Source: Streptosporangium sp. NBC_01755
GTDB lineage: Bacteria > Actinomycetota > Actinomycetes > Streptosporangiales > Streptosporangiaceae
Reading direction: 5' to 3'
DNA: 64,000 bases
Assembly (NCBI RefSeq): GCF_035917995.1
Contig: NZ_CP109131.1
Location: 3,100,001-3,164,000, forward strand
The notes beneath the pieces were generated by a model, which ran no database searches, was not told where the DNA came from, and saw only the letters and a program-made list of their open reading frames with translations. Both the position numbers and the translations under genes were made by a program. Below, in pieces: positions 36,901 through 47,100 of the stretch. Positions within the stretch are counted from its first letter, which is position 1. Each line of letters opens with the position of its first letter.

Positions 36901-38113
36901 GTCGCGCCAGGACCGGGACCAGCTCGCCGGAGACCGCTCCGGCCTCGAAGCTCAGCGGTTCGTTGTTCTGCAGGGTCAGGTTGACGCTGACCAGCGGGTG
37001 GGTGGACAGGTCCCGGCCGGCCGCCAGCGCGTTGACGACGCGCTCGAACGGGACGTCCTGGCGGGCGAAGGCGTCAAGGGCCGTACCGCGGGCACGATCG
37101 AGCAGCTCGGCGAACGTCGGGTCGCCGGACAGGTCGGCTCGCAGCACGAGCAGGTTGGCGAACAGGCCGATCAGGTCGTGCGTCTGCGCGCGGGTCCGGC
37201 CGGCCACCGGGCTGCCGACGGCGAAGTCGGCCTGGCCGGTGTACCGGTGCAGCAGCGACCAGAACGCCGCCAGGTAGACCATGAAGGGCGTGGCCTGGTG
37301 CTCCCTGGCCAGCACCCGGACCTGATGCCCGATCTCGGCGGGGAGGTCGAACCGGACGGTCTCCCCCGCCGGGTCCCACACCACCGGGCGCGGCCGGTCC
37401 GTCGGCAGTTCCAGCGCCGGCAGGTCACGGAGGGTCTCCGCCCAGTGGCCGAGGTCGCGTTCCAGCCGTTCACCGGAGAGCTGGTCGCGCTGCCAGGCCG
37501 CGAAGTCGGCGTACCGCAACCCGGGCGCGGGCGGTTCCTCGCCGGTGGCCAGCGCGGCCAGCTCGCGTACCAGCAGGCCGCCCGACCAGCCGTCGACGGC
37601 GATGTGGTGCAGCATGAGGACCAGTACGTGTTCCTCGGGTGCCAGCCGTACCAGCCTGGCGCGCAGCATCGGACCCGCGGCGAGGTCGAACGGCGTGCCG
37701 GTCTCGGCTTCCAGGAGGGCGTCGAACTCGGCCGGGGTGAGGTCGTCGAAGGCCAGATCCACCTTGCCCGGCGGGTCGATCGTCTGGATCGGTTCGGCGT
37801 CGGGCCCTTCGGTGGTGTAGCGGGTGCGCAGGATCTCGTGGCGACGTACCAGTTCGTCGAGGGCCGCGCCCAGATCGACGCCGGAGAGGTCACCGCGCAG
37901 CCGGATCACCAGCGGCACCAGGTAGTCGGTGCCGCCCGGGCGGAGCCGGTCCAGCACCCAGAGCTGCCGCTGCGCGAAGGAGAGCGGCGGCGGAACGTCG
38001 GAGGGCATGACCGGGATGGCGCCCTCCCGCCCCGCCGCACGCCGGGAACGCAGGCGATCCCTCAGCAGCCCGGCGCCCGCGCTCGTCTCCGGCTTGGTCA
38101 CGTCAGTGCTCAT
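30929..38113 (-). CDS. NRPS, modules 5-6 with thioesterase (C-A-T-C-A-T-TE)
   Basis: 2394 residues. Order with approximate landmarks: C5 (HHIAVDG at ~170), A5 (YTSGSAGRPKG ~640), T5 (GGDSI ~1039), C6 (CHAILDG ~1248), A6 (YTSGSTGRPKG ~1695), T6 (GGHSL ~2076), TE (GWCAS at ~2205). The A5 code read by eye is DFWNIGMVHK, an exact threonine code; A6 reads DVLQLGMVFK, closest to glycine codes but uncertain. C6 has Cys for the first His of HHxxxDG, and T5 has the GGDS core usually seen before epimerase or dual C domains, though no E domain follows. The TE has Cys2205 at the nucleophile position, Asp in LILIDPF and His in GDHRT. The gene overlaps the upstream NRPS gene by 11 bases and is followed after 3 bases by the carbamoyltransferase gene. 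TE presence marks it as the final synthetase. Confidence 0.94.
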   Translation of the reverse strand: MSTDVTKPETSAGAGLLRDRLRSRRAAGREGAIPVMPSDVPPPLSFAQRQLWVLDRLRPGGTDYLVPLVIRLRGDLSGVDLGAALDELVRRHEILRTRYTTEGPDAEPIQTIDPPGKVDLAFDDLTPAEFDALLEAETGTPFDLAAGPMLRARLVRLAPEEHVLVLMLHHIAVDGWSGGLLVRELAALATGEEPPAPGLRYADFAAWQRDQLSGERLERDLGHWAETLRDLPALELPTDRPRPVVWDPAGETVRFDLPAEIGHQVRVLAREHQATPFMVYLAAFWSLLHRYTGQADFAVGSPVAGRTRAQTHDLIGLFANLLVLRADLSGDPTFAELLDRARGTALDAFARQDVPFERVVNALAAGRDLSTHPLVSVNLTLQNNEPLSFEAGAVSGELVPVLARQAKFDLSWTLEERPDGSVAGEATVARALLDPDTARRMAGHYVRLLGAAVADPGTRVSELPLMGAAELDRLVRGPVVPPSSETTGEPCLHERFAARVRERPGAIAVTFDGRHLSYADLEARANRLAHRLAELGVGREDLVGICLPRGVDMLVTVLAVVKAGAAYLPLDPDHPAERIDFLVRDAAASVVVTETALAERVSGRSLYLDDADEIDRIAALPAEAPALRTHPDDLAYVIYTSGSAGRPKGVQVTHANAVRLFTVTEDDYGFGPDDVWALFHSYAFDFSVWEMWGAFLYGGRLVVVPYEVSRSPWDLAVLLADEGVTVLNQTPSAFRSLVDLARRGEAALDRLRLRLVIFGGEALDVGMLEPWWDRYGADRPRLVNMYGITETTVHVTYRPLGPPDLAGERSPIGRPLGDLTLHVLDGRMRPVPVGVPGELHVGGAGVARGYLGRPALTADRFVPDPFGPPGSRLYRSGDRARWRPDGDIGFLGRLDDQVKIRGFRIELGEVEACLSGHPDLDDAVVTVDESVPGERRLIGYAVPRDSARIGAAELRAYAVERLPGHMVPAAFVIVPKLPLTANGKVDLRALPAPDGSRQEQGNGYVPPRTEAETAMAGIWAEVLGIERVGVDDNFFELGGDSIRAVRLVGALRAGGLDYSVQSLFRHQSIADLILGGDGDVTRVERAGTPPFALIGAADRAKVPAGVVDAYPMARVQAGMVYELLADPDGNPYHNITSYLIRDHGVFDAAAFAAATEEVVARHDILRTSFDLAAFSEPLQLVHDRVEVEVGYADLRGESPDEREASMTAFRAAERARLFDLGAAPLLRVHAHQAGDDRWYLSLTECHAILDGWSHNSIITEVLDLYRAIRDGRPTPAEESSAVRYADFIAQERRSLTGQADRVFWRDRLGGANRLTIPAAWADPDGPGAYSTVVPFHDIEAALRRVATSAGTSLKSVLLAAHVAVWRAVAGPGPFYCGLVCNGRTEVEGGDRVRGMFLNPVPFVAPTGAATWRELVEAVFAEEVELWPHRRFPLPEMQREFGDGQRVLDVAFNYLDFHVLDRETVDTSGSTDVSPNEFPLAVMRGAQGLVIATKSSWVGRPYAELLARMYRRALTLMIADLDGDAGVSLLPARERERLLTGGVDRTRAPRPRRGVHELFAEQAARIPDAVAVEAAGATLTYRELRDRAWRWAAGLREAGVRAGDLVGVCLPREPDLVAAVLGVLAVGAAYVPVDPGHPADRIAALVRDAGPRVVVSGTEIAGAVVVTPGRIDHAEPVAEPHRPDPEELVYVVYTSGSTGRPKGVMVRHGALADRVWSMWRNLGLAVHDVAAAVVPMVTDVCQLAVFTTLANGGHLVLAGEDLGRDPVSLAGLLRGSGARFLQASPTTWRMLTESGWSPHAGFRLLSGGEAMSADLMTRLRATDAQVWDMYGPSEATVFAFGTRMTDDEPVWVPAADTTVYLLDRDLEPVLDGVAGEIFVGGDGLARGYLGRPATTADVFLPDPFAAEPGGRMYATGDIGRRDRGGRIEILGRRDHQLKIRGFRVEPGEVENILAGHPDVRAVVVHPVPGPQGDRRLAAYLILRDGAAVEEVRRHADRVLPGYMVPTHFVVLGSFPRLANGKVDRAALPVPGSDRPKVTTRYEPPDGPVETAIAEVWADALGVERVGRDDDYFKLGGHSLLMLRIVARLAREHRVEVTFRDFLEHRTVRGLAAAAATERERPSVLLWLNDRGEGTPLFCVHPGGGSAHWYRHLADVYAPERPLAAFEWPGLHGDHGHATSVPEIAATYLAELRAARPQGPYHILGWCASSGIAWEMARRLHEIGERPRLILIDPFEYASAGVNPLLANLEVLRRAEGLLADLRDGAGGEEARAEIMGVLREVIDDGDLLVDGADLDLGEGWTHWLRSWREMLEARSRYRFAAYPGTVDLIVCEELAAGGYQTILGRSFDDYLDQWRRQAAGVRVHRVPGDHRTALFPPQVSILAAALTAVIDNPEE

Positions 38114-41100
38114 CGTCTCTTCCCTCGTACGATGTGGGGGCGGCGGCCTCGGCCAGTCTTTCCAGCGCGGTGGCCTGCGCGCGGACGGTGGTGGCCTCGA
38201 ACAGGACGCGTAGCGGGATCTCCAGTCCGAACAGGTCCCGCAGCAGGGCCATCAGGCGGGTGGCGAGCAGCGAGTGGCCACCGAGTTCGAAGAAGTCGTG
38301 TGCCACGCCGACAGCGGGCAGGCCGAGCACCTCGGCCCAGGCGGCGGCGATGGCCTCCTCCACCTCGTTGGCAGGCGGGACCGTCTCCTCCGGCGCGAGG
38401 GCGGTGCCCGGGTCGGGCACCGGCAGCGCGCGGCGGTCCACCTTCTGGCCCGCGGTCGCGGGTAGCCCGTCCAGCGTCACGAACAGCGCGGGCACCATGT
38501 ACTCCGGCACCCGGTCGCGCAGGTGGGCACGGAGCTCCGGCGACGACGGCGTGGCGCCGGAGCCGGAGCTGGACCCGGACCTGGAACTGGACCCGGAACT
38601 GGACCCGGAACTGGAGCTGGACGTCGGCACGATGTACCCCACCAGCCGGCGGTCGCCCGGCGCGAGTTCCCAGACCGCCGCGGCGGCGGCCTGGACGCCG
38701 GGGTGCGCGGCCAGCGCGGTCTCGATCTCGCCGAGCTCGATCCGGAACCCGCGCAGTTTCACCTGGGCGTCGATCCGGCCGATGAACTCGATCACCCCGT
38801 CGGGACGGTACCTGACCTGGTCCCCTGTCCGGTACAACCGTTCCCCGGGCTCCGCGCCGAACGGGTCGGGGACGAAACGATCAGCGGTCGGCCCCGGCTG
38901 CCGCAGGTACCCCCGGCTGACCCGCGGGCCGCCCAGGCAGAGCTCGCCGACCACGCCGACGGGCACCGGGTTGAACGCCGCGTCCACCACGTAGGCCCGG
39001 GTGCCCGGCAGCGGGCGGCCGATCGGCAGGCCCGCGTCCGGGGCGGCGGCGGCCACCTCGGCCGGGGTCACGGAATGGCACAGGCTGCCGATGGTGGCCT
39101 CGGTCGGGCCGTACACGCAGAGGAACCTGGCGGGCAGACCTGTGGCCAGCCAGAGCCGGGCGTCCTGGTAGCCGACCGCCTCGCCGCCGACGGCCAGCAC
39201 GCGCAGCGCGGCCGGCCTCGGGTCGCCGGGCCGGATGCCGGTCATCACGTCGCGGTAGTAGGTGGCCGCGAGCGCGACGTGGGTCACCCCGGTCTCGGCC
39301 AGCAGGTCCGGCAGGTCGGCGGGGGCGACGACGCCGGTGTCGCCGATCACCACGGTGGCGCCCGCCAGCAGGGTGGCGCCCATCTGCGCCATGGCCGGGT
39401 CGAAGATGAGCGGCGCGTGCAGCAGCACCCTGTCCCCGGGGCGGATGTCGTGCGCGTCCGCGTGGACGCGGCAGTGGTGGGTGTACGCGCCGTGCGGGAC
39501 GACGACCGCCTTCGGCCGGCCGGTCGAGCCCGAGGTGTAGATCATGTACGCGGCGTGCCCGGGGTCCCCGGGTGGGAGGTCGACGAGTGGGAGGTCACCG
39601 GGTGGCGCGTCTTCCGCCTCACCGACCACGAGGATCGGGACCGAGCCGGAGAGAGGGCCGGAGAGAGGGCCGGAGAGGGGGCCGGGGAGGGAACTCGGCC
39701 GATGGTCGGTGAGCACCACCGCGGGCCGCAGGTCGCCGAGCATCGCCGCCAGGCGTTCGGCGGGTTGCGCGGTGTCCAGCGGCACGTACACCCCGCCCGC
39801 CCGCAGCACGGCCAGCAGCGCGGTCACCGCCGCCGGTGACCGGTCCAGGTAGACGGCCACCGGGTCCTCGGGGCGCACCCCCGCGGCGTGCAGCCGCCTG
39901 GCCAGCGCGGCGGCCCGGCCGTCCAGCTCGGCGTAGCTCAGGCGCTCGCCGGCGTACTCGACCGCGGGCGCGTCCGGGGTGCGGGCGGCCTGGGCGGCGA
40001 ACGCCTCGTGCAGGGATTCGTGCGTGATCGGCGTGGCCCGCGGGTTCCAGTCCCGCAGCAGCCGCCCGCGCTCGGCGGGGTCCAGCATGTCGAGGCGGCT
40101 GACGGGCCGGTCCGGTGCCAGCGCCGCCGACTCCACCAGGGTCCGGAAATGTCCGGCGAGACGGCGGATCGTCGCCTCGGCGAACAGGTCCGTCGCGTAC
40201 TCCAGCTCGGCCAGATAGCCGCCATCGGTGCCGGCGACGAGGCCGAAGGTGAGATCGAACTTGGCCGTGGCCCGCTCGACGGCGACCGGCCGCACGTCGA
40301 GCCCCGTCAGGCGCGGCGGCTCAGGCGCCTGCTCGCGCAGCCCGAACGTGACGTCGCACAGCGGGGAACGGGACAGGTCCCGCTGCGGGGCCAGCCCCTC
40401 CACCAACCGGTCGAAGGGCAACTCGTCGTGGCTGAAGGCGTCCAGCGCGCTCTCCCTGACCCGGCCGATCAGGGTCGTCACCGTCGGATCGCCGGCCAGG
40501 TCCACCCGCACCACGACGGTGTTGACGAAGAACCCGACGACATCGTCCAGTTCCGCCTGGCCACGACCGGCGACGACCGTGCCGATCGCCACGTCGGTGG
40601 CACCGGTGTAGCGGCCGAGCATCGCGGCGAACACGCTCAGGAAGGTCATGAACGCGGTCGCGCCATGCCGCCGGCCGAGCGCCAGCAGCGGCTGCGCGAC
40701 CTCGGCGGGGATGTCGCAGGTGACGGTCGCGCCGCGGCCCCGGCGTACCGGCGGCCGGGGCCGGTCGGCGGGCAGTTCCAGCGGCTGCAGTCCGGCCAGC
40801 CGATCGCGCCAGTGAGCCAGCTCACGGTCCAGCACGTCGCCGGTCAGCTGGGAGCGCTGCCAGGACGCGTAGTCGGCGTACTGCAGCGGGGGTGGCCCGA
40901 GCACCGTCGGCCGGCCCTGCACCCGGGCCTCGTAGAGCTCGGAGAGCTCGCGCGCCATGATCTGCTCGGACCAGGCGTCGGCGACGATGTGGTGCATGAC
41001 CAGCAGGAACACATGCTCCCGGGCGCCGAGCCTGATCAGGTAGGGCAGCGCGGGCACCTGCCCGGCCAGGTCGAAGGGCCGCTCGGCGAGCGAGCGGACG

Positions 41101-44100
41101 AGCGCGGTCACCCGTTCTGAGTCCGCTCCGGACAGGTCGATGACCGGCAGCGGAACGGGCGCGGCCGGATCCACGATCTGGGCCGCGCCGCCGTCCTGCC
41201 CGGTCACGTAACGGGTGCGCAGGGCGCCGTGCCGGGCGAACAGTCCGGTCAGCGCGCCGGCCAGGGCGTCGTCGTCCAGCTGCCCGGACAGCCGGAACGC
41301 CCAGGTCACGTGATACTGGCCGCCCTGGTCGAGGAGATCGAGGAACCACAGTCGCTGCTGGGCGAAGGAGAGCGGGACCGGTCCGGCCCGCCGTTCCGCG
41401 TCCAGCGGGACGATCTCCCCGGCGGCCTGGACGCCGAGGCCGTCGACCCTGGCCGCCAGCGCGGCGGCGGTGCGGTCCTCGAACACGGCGCGGACCGGCA
41501 GGGCGACGCCGAACGCGGCCCGCAGCCGGGCCGCGATCCGGATCGCCAGCAGGGAGTGGCCGCCCAGGTCGAAGAAGTCGTCGCCCGTCCCGACCACGTC
41601 GAGCCCGAGCACCTCGGCCATCACATCCGTCACGATCTTCTCGGCCGGGGTGCGCGGCGCTGCGGGGACGGCCCGGCCGGCCTGCCGGACGCCGTCCGGG
41701 TCGGGCAGCGCGGCTCGGTCGATCTTGCCGCTGGAGGTCCGCGGCAGGCGGTCCACGGTGCGGAGCACCGAGGGCACGTACGGCTCGGGCAGCCGCGCGA
41801 GCAGGAACTCGCGAATCTCCCGCTGCTCCGGCGCGTCTCCCCGCGCCACCAGGTAGCCGACCAGCCGGGGCAGGCCGTCGGGTCCCCGCCTGGCCTCGAC
41901 CACGGCCGCGGCGAGCGCGGGATGCCGGGACAGCACGACCTCGACCTCGTCCAGCTCGATCCGGACACCGCGGATCTTGACCTGGCGGTCGGCCCGGCCG
42001 AGGAACTCCAGCGCGCCGTCCGTCCTGCGGCGCACCACGTCGCCGGTGCGGTAGGCGCGGGCACCCGGCGGCCCGTACGGGTCGGGTACGAACCGGTCGG
42101 CGGTCAGTCCCGGCCTGCCGAGGTAGCCGCGGGCCAGCCCGTCCCCCGCGGCGTGCAGCTCGCCCGGCGTGCCGACCGGGGCGAGCCTGCCGTCCGGCGT
42201 GTAGACGACCGTGCGGGTGTTGTCCAGCGGCCTGCCGATCGGCACGATGCCGGGCCCGTCACCGGATCCGTCATCCGGCTCGTACTGCCACGCGGTCACG
42301 TCGATCGAGCATTCGGTCGGGCCGTAGGTGTTGACCAGCGCCGTCCCCAGCCGGGTGGACAGGCGGGCGGCGAGCTCGCCGGGCAGCGGCTCGCCGGCCG
42401 AGAAGAGCAGGCGGAGCGTGCCGCAGCGTTCCAGGCCCGGCTCGTCGGCGAGCGTCCGCAGGAAGGAGGGGACGCCCTGAAGCACGGTGATCCGGTCCCG
42501 GACCAGCGCCTCGACCATGCTCGCCGGGTCGCGCTCGGTCCCGTCCGGCGGGAGCACCACGGTGCCACCGGACACCAGCGGCCCGAGGAACTCCCAGACG
42601 GAGGCGTCGAACGTGACCGACGTCTTCTGCAGGAGCCGGTCCGAGGCGCCGAGCCCGTGCTCGTGGACCGTCCACAGCACCCGGTTGCGGATGCCGCGGT
42701 GCGGTACGGCCACCCCCTTGGGCCGGCCGGTGGAGCCGGAGGTGTACATGACGTACGCCAACCCGTCCAGGTCGGTGCCGACCGGTGCGGATTCGCCGGG
42801 GCTGCCGTCGATGCCGGCCCGCTCGGCGGCCAGGCTCAGCACCGGCGTGCCGTGGCCGCTCGCCGGAGACGGCTCGGCGTCGACGACGACCAGCCGCACC
42901 CGGCTGTCCTGGAGCATCCAGGACAGCCGGTCGGCCGGGTGGGCGGGGTCGAGCGGGAGGTAGGCCGCTCCGGCGCGCAGCACCCCGAGCAGCGCCACGA
43001 CCAGCTCCGGTCGCCGGGGCAGGCAGACGCCCACGACGTCGTCACGGCGGATGCCGGCGGCCCGCAGGTGGTGGGCGAGCCGGTTGGCGGCGGAGTCCAG
43101 GTCACCGTAGGTGAGCGCGGCTCCGTCGCACTCCACCGCGACCCGGCCGGGGGCCAGGGCCGCCTGGCGGGCGACCAGTTCGGGCAGGCCGAGGTCGGGC
43201 CTGCTCCGGACGGGGCCACCGGCGCCGGCGGTGAGCGCGTGCCGCTCCGCGTCGTCGAGCGGCTCCAGCTCCCCGAGCGCGCCGTCCGGCCGGGCCGCCG
43301 CCGACTCCAGCAGGGTCAGGTAGTGGCGGGCGAGCCGGTCGGCGGTGGCCCGGTCGAAGAGCGCGGTCGCGTACTCGATCTCGCCGGTCAGGCCGCCGTC
43401 GGCACGCCGGGTCAGCTCCACGGTGAGGTCGAACTTCGCGGTACGCCACGGCACCGGCTCGGGCGAGACGTCCAGCCCCGGCAGCCGGAACCGCTCCTCT
43501 CCCTCCTCCCGGAACGCGAAGAGCAGCTGGAACAGCGGGTGCCGGGACAGGTCGCGGCTCGGTGCCAGCTCCTCCACCAGCCGCTCGAACGGCAGCTCGT
43601 CATGCTGGTACGCCTCGGCGACGACGTCCTGGACGCGGCCGAGCAGCGTGCCGAACGACGGGTCTCCGGTGAGGTCGGCGCGCATCACGACAGTGTTGAC
43701 GAAGAAGCCGATCAGCCCCTCGACCTCGGCGGAGTCGCGGCCGGACAACGGCACGCCGACCGCCAGGTCCCTCCGCCCGGTGTGGCGGGCGAGCAGCGCG
43801 TAGAACCCCGCCAGGTAGGTCGTGAACGGGGTGGCTCCGGCCCGCCTGCCGAGCTCCTCCAGCGCCCCGGCCAGCGTGGGCGGCACGTCGAAGCGGAGGA
43901 CCGCCCCGCGATGGTCGCCGACCGGGGGACGGGGCCGGTCGGTGGGCAGTTCGGTCGGCTCCAGACCGGCGAGCCTGCCGCGCCAGTGCGCCAGTGCGCC
44001 GTCCAGCGCCTGCCCGGCGAACCGCTCGCGCTGCCAGGCGGCGAAGTCGGCGTACTGCAGAGCCGGCTCCGGCAGGTCCCGGCCCAGGTAGGCGTCCGCC

Positions 44101-47100
44101 AGCTCGGTCGCGAGGATGCCGCTCGACCAGCCGTCGGTGGCGATGTGGTGGGTCACCAGGACCAGGACGTGCTCGTCCGTACCGGCTCGCACCAGCCGGA
44201 CGCGCAGGACGGGACCGCGCGCCAGGTCGATCGGCGTGGCCAGTTCCGCTTCGAGGACCGTGGCCGGGTCCGCGTTCTCGGCGACCGGGCGGAGCCGCGG
44301 CGGCGGGTCGACGACCTGCACGGGCTCGCCGTCGGAGCCCGCGACGTAGCGGGTGCGGAGGATCTCGTGCCGCTCGGCCACCCTGGTCAGTGCCCGCCCG
44401 AGCCCGTCCACGTCGAGCTCTCCGCGCAGCCGCAGCGCGGTCACCACGAGGTACTCCGTCCCGCCCGGACGCAACTGGTCCAGGACCCACAGGCCGCGCT
44501 GCGCGAAGGAGAGCGGCAGCGGGCCGGACCTGTCCGCGGGGGTGACAGGTGAGGAGGGGGTGGTCGCCTGCGGCGTCTCCGGCTGCCGCGCCCCGGCGGA
44601 CGCCCCGAACATCTCCTCCGTCTGGGCGCGCACCCGGGCGGCGACGAGGTCCGCGAGGGTGGCCACGGTCGGCGCGGCGAACACGTCCCGCACCGAGACC
44701 GGCACCGGGAACCGCTCGCGCAGCCGGGCCGCCACCCGGGTGGCGAGCAGCGACTGCCCGCCGAGGTCGAAGAAGCGGTCGTGCCGGCCGACCCGGCCGG
44801 CTCCGAGCACCTCGGCCCACACCTCGGCGATCGCCCGCTCCGCCGGAGTGGCGGGCGCGGTGTAGGTCTCCGCGCCGCCCAGCGGGGCCAGGCCGGGCAG
44901 CGCCCGGCGGTCGAGCTTGCCGTTGCCGAGCAGCGGCAGCTCGGCGAGGGTCCCCCACAGGGTGGGCACCAGGTGACCGGGGAGCCGCTCGGCCAGGTAG
45001 GTCCGCAGCTCGGAGAGCGGCACGCCGGGGCCCGCCGGGAGGATGTGGGCGGCCAGCCTCGGGTTGCCCGGGTCGGACCGGTCGGCGACCACCGCGGCGG
45101 CGCGGACGGCCGGATGCTCGGCCAGGACGCCCTCGATCTCACCGGGCTCGACCCGGAAACCGCGAATCTTGATCTGCTGGTCCGCGCGGCCCAGGAAGAC
45201 CAGGGTGCCGTCGGGTCGCTGCCGGGCGAGGTCGCCGGTCCGGTAGAGGCGCGCTCCGGGCTCGGTCGCGTGCGGATCCGGTACGAAGCGGTCCGCGGTG
45301 AGGCGCGGGCTGCCGAGGTAGCCCTGGCCGACACCGCGCCCGCCGACGTAGATCTCGCCGGCCACGCCGGGCGGCACCGCGCGCATGACGTCGTCGAGCA
45401 GACAGACGGTGGCGCCGGGGATCGGCCGGCCGATCGGGACCGGACCCGGCACCGTCTCACCCGCGGGCACGACGTGCACGCAGCAGGCGACGGCGGTCTC
45501 GCTCGGACCGTAGCTGTTGACGATCCGGGTCGCCGGGGCATGCGCGGACCACACGGCGAGCTGCTCGCCGCGCAGTTCCTCGCCGCCGACCACCAGGCAC
45601 CTGGCCGTGCCGGCCAGCACGTCGGCGGGGAGCGTCCCGGCCAGCAGGTCCAGGTGGGTCGGGGTCAGCTTGACGACGCCGTAGGGGCCGTCGGCCGGCG
45701 CCCGCGCCAGCTGCTCGACGCCGGCCGGGTCCTCGTCCACCAGCCGCACCGGGGCTCCGGCGGCCAGCGTCGGGTAGAGCGAGGTGAGGGCCAGGTCGTA
45801 GGCGATGGAGGTGTGCAGCGGCGATCCCACACCGTCACCCGGCCGCAGTTCCGCACAGGCCCAGCGGGTGTAGCCGGCCAGGCCGCCGTGGGTGACCATG
45901 GCCCCCTTGGGGCGACCGGTGGATCCCGAGGTGTAGACCACGTACGCCAGGTCGTCCGGGTGCGGCCGGACGTCCGGCGCGGTCGGCGGGCAGGCCCGTA
46001 TCCCGGCCCGCTCGGCCGGGTCGTCCAGCGCCACCAGCCGGACTCCCGCGGGGAGCGGCGGAGCGGCGTCGGCGGTCGCGATCAACAGCGGCGCGGCGGA
46101 GTCCGCCAGCGCCTGTGCCAGGCGCTCGGCCGGATGGGCGGGGTCGAGCGGGATGTAGGCCGCCCCGGATTTGAGCACGGCCAGCAGCGCGACGACGAGG
46201 TCGGCGGTTCTCGGCAACCGGACCGCGACGAGCGTGCCGCGGCGGGCGCCGAGCGCGCGGAGGTGGCCGGCCAGCCGGTTGGCCTCGCGGTTCAGTTCGG
46301 GGTAGGTGAGGGTGGTTCCGCCGCCGGTGACGGCGACCCCCTCGGTGACGGCCGCGCGGGCCGCGATCAGCTCCGGCACGGTGCCGGAGTCGTCCGGCAC
46401 CGGCTCGCCCACCAGGACGGGCGCCGCGGCCTCCGCGCCGGTGAGCAGCGGCAGCCGCCGCACGGGTGTGTCCGGCGCCGCGACGGCCGCCCGCAGCAGC
46501 CGCACGTAGTGGCCGGCGAAGCCCGCCACCGACGAGGCGTCGAAGAGCGCGGACGCGTACTCGATCCGGCCGTCCAGGCCGCCGTCCGGCCGCCGCGTCA
46601 GATGGCAGCCCAGATCGAACTTGGCGCCCGGCAGGTCGGGGGGTTCCACGCCGGGCGGGCGGGCCGCCGCCTCGTGCGTCGCGAACATGATCGAGAACAG
46701 CGGGTTGCGGGACAGGTCGCGCTGCGGCGCGAGCTCCTCGACGACCAGCTCGAACGGCACCTCTGCGTGCGCGTATCCGGCCGTGGCGCTCTCCCGGACC
46801 TCCGCCAGCAGGTCGGTGAAGGTGGCCCGGTCGGCGAGAGTCGCCCGTACCACGACGGTGTTGACGAAGAGGCCGACGAGATCGTCCAGCTCGGGCCGGT
46901 TCCGCGCGGAGACCGGCACGCCGACGGCCAGGTCGGTCTGGCCGGTGTAGCGGGCCAGGATCGCGAGGAAGCCGGCCAGCAGCGTGATGGACGGCGTCGC
47001 CCCGTGGCCGCCGCCGAGCTCGTCGAGGCGGGCCGCCGTCTCCGGCGGTACGGCGAACCTGACCGTACCGGCCCTCGGGTCGCGGACCGCGGCGCGCGGC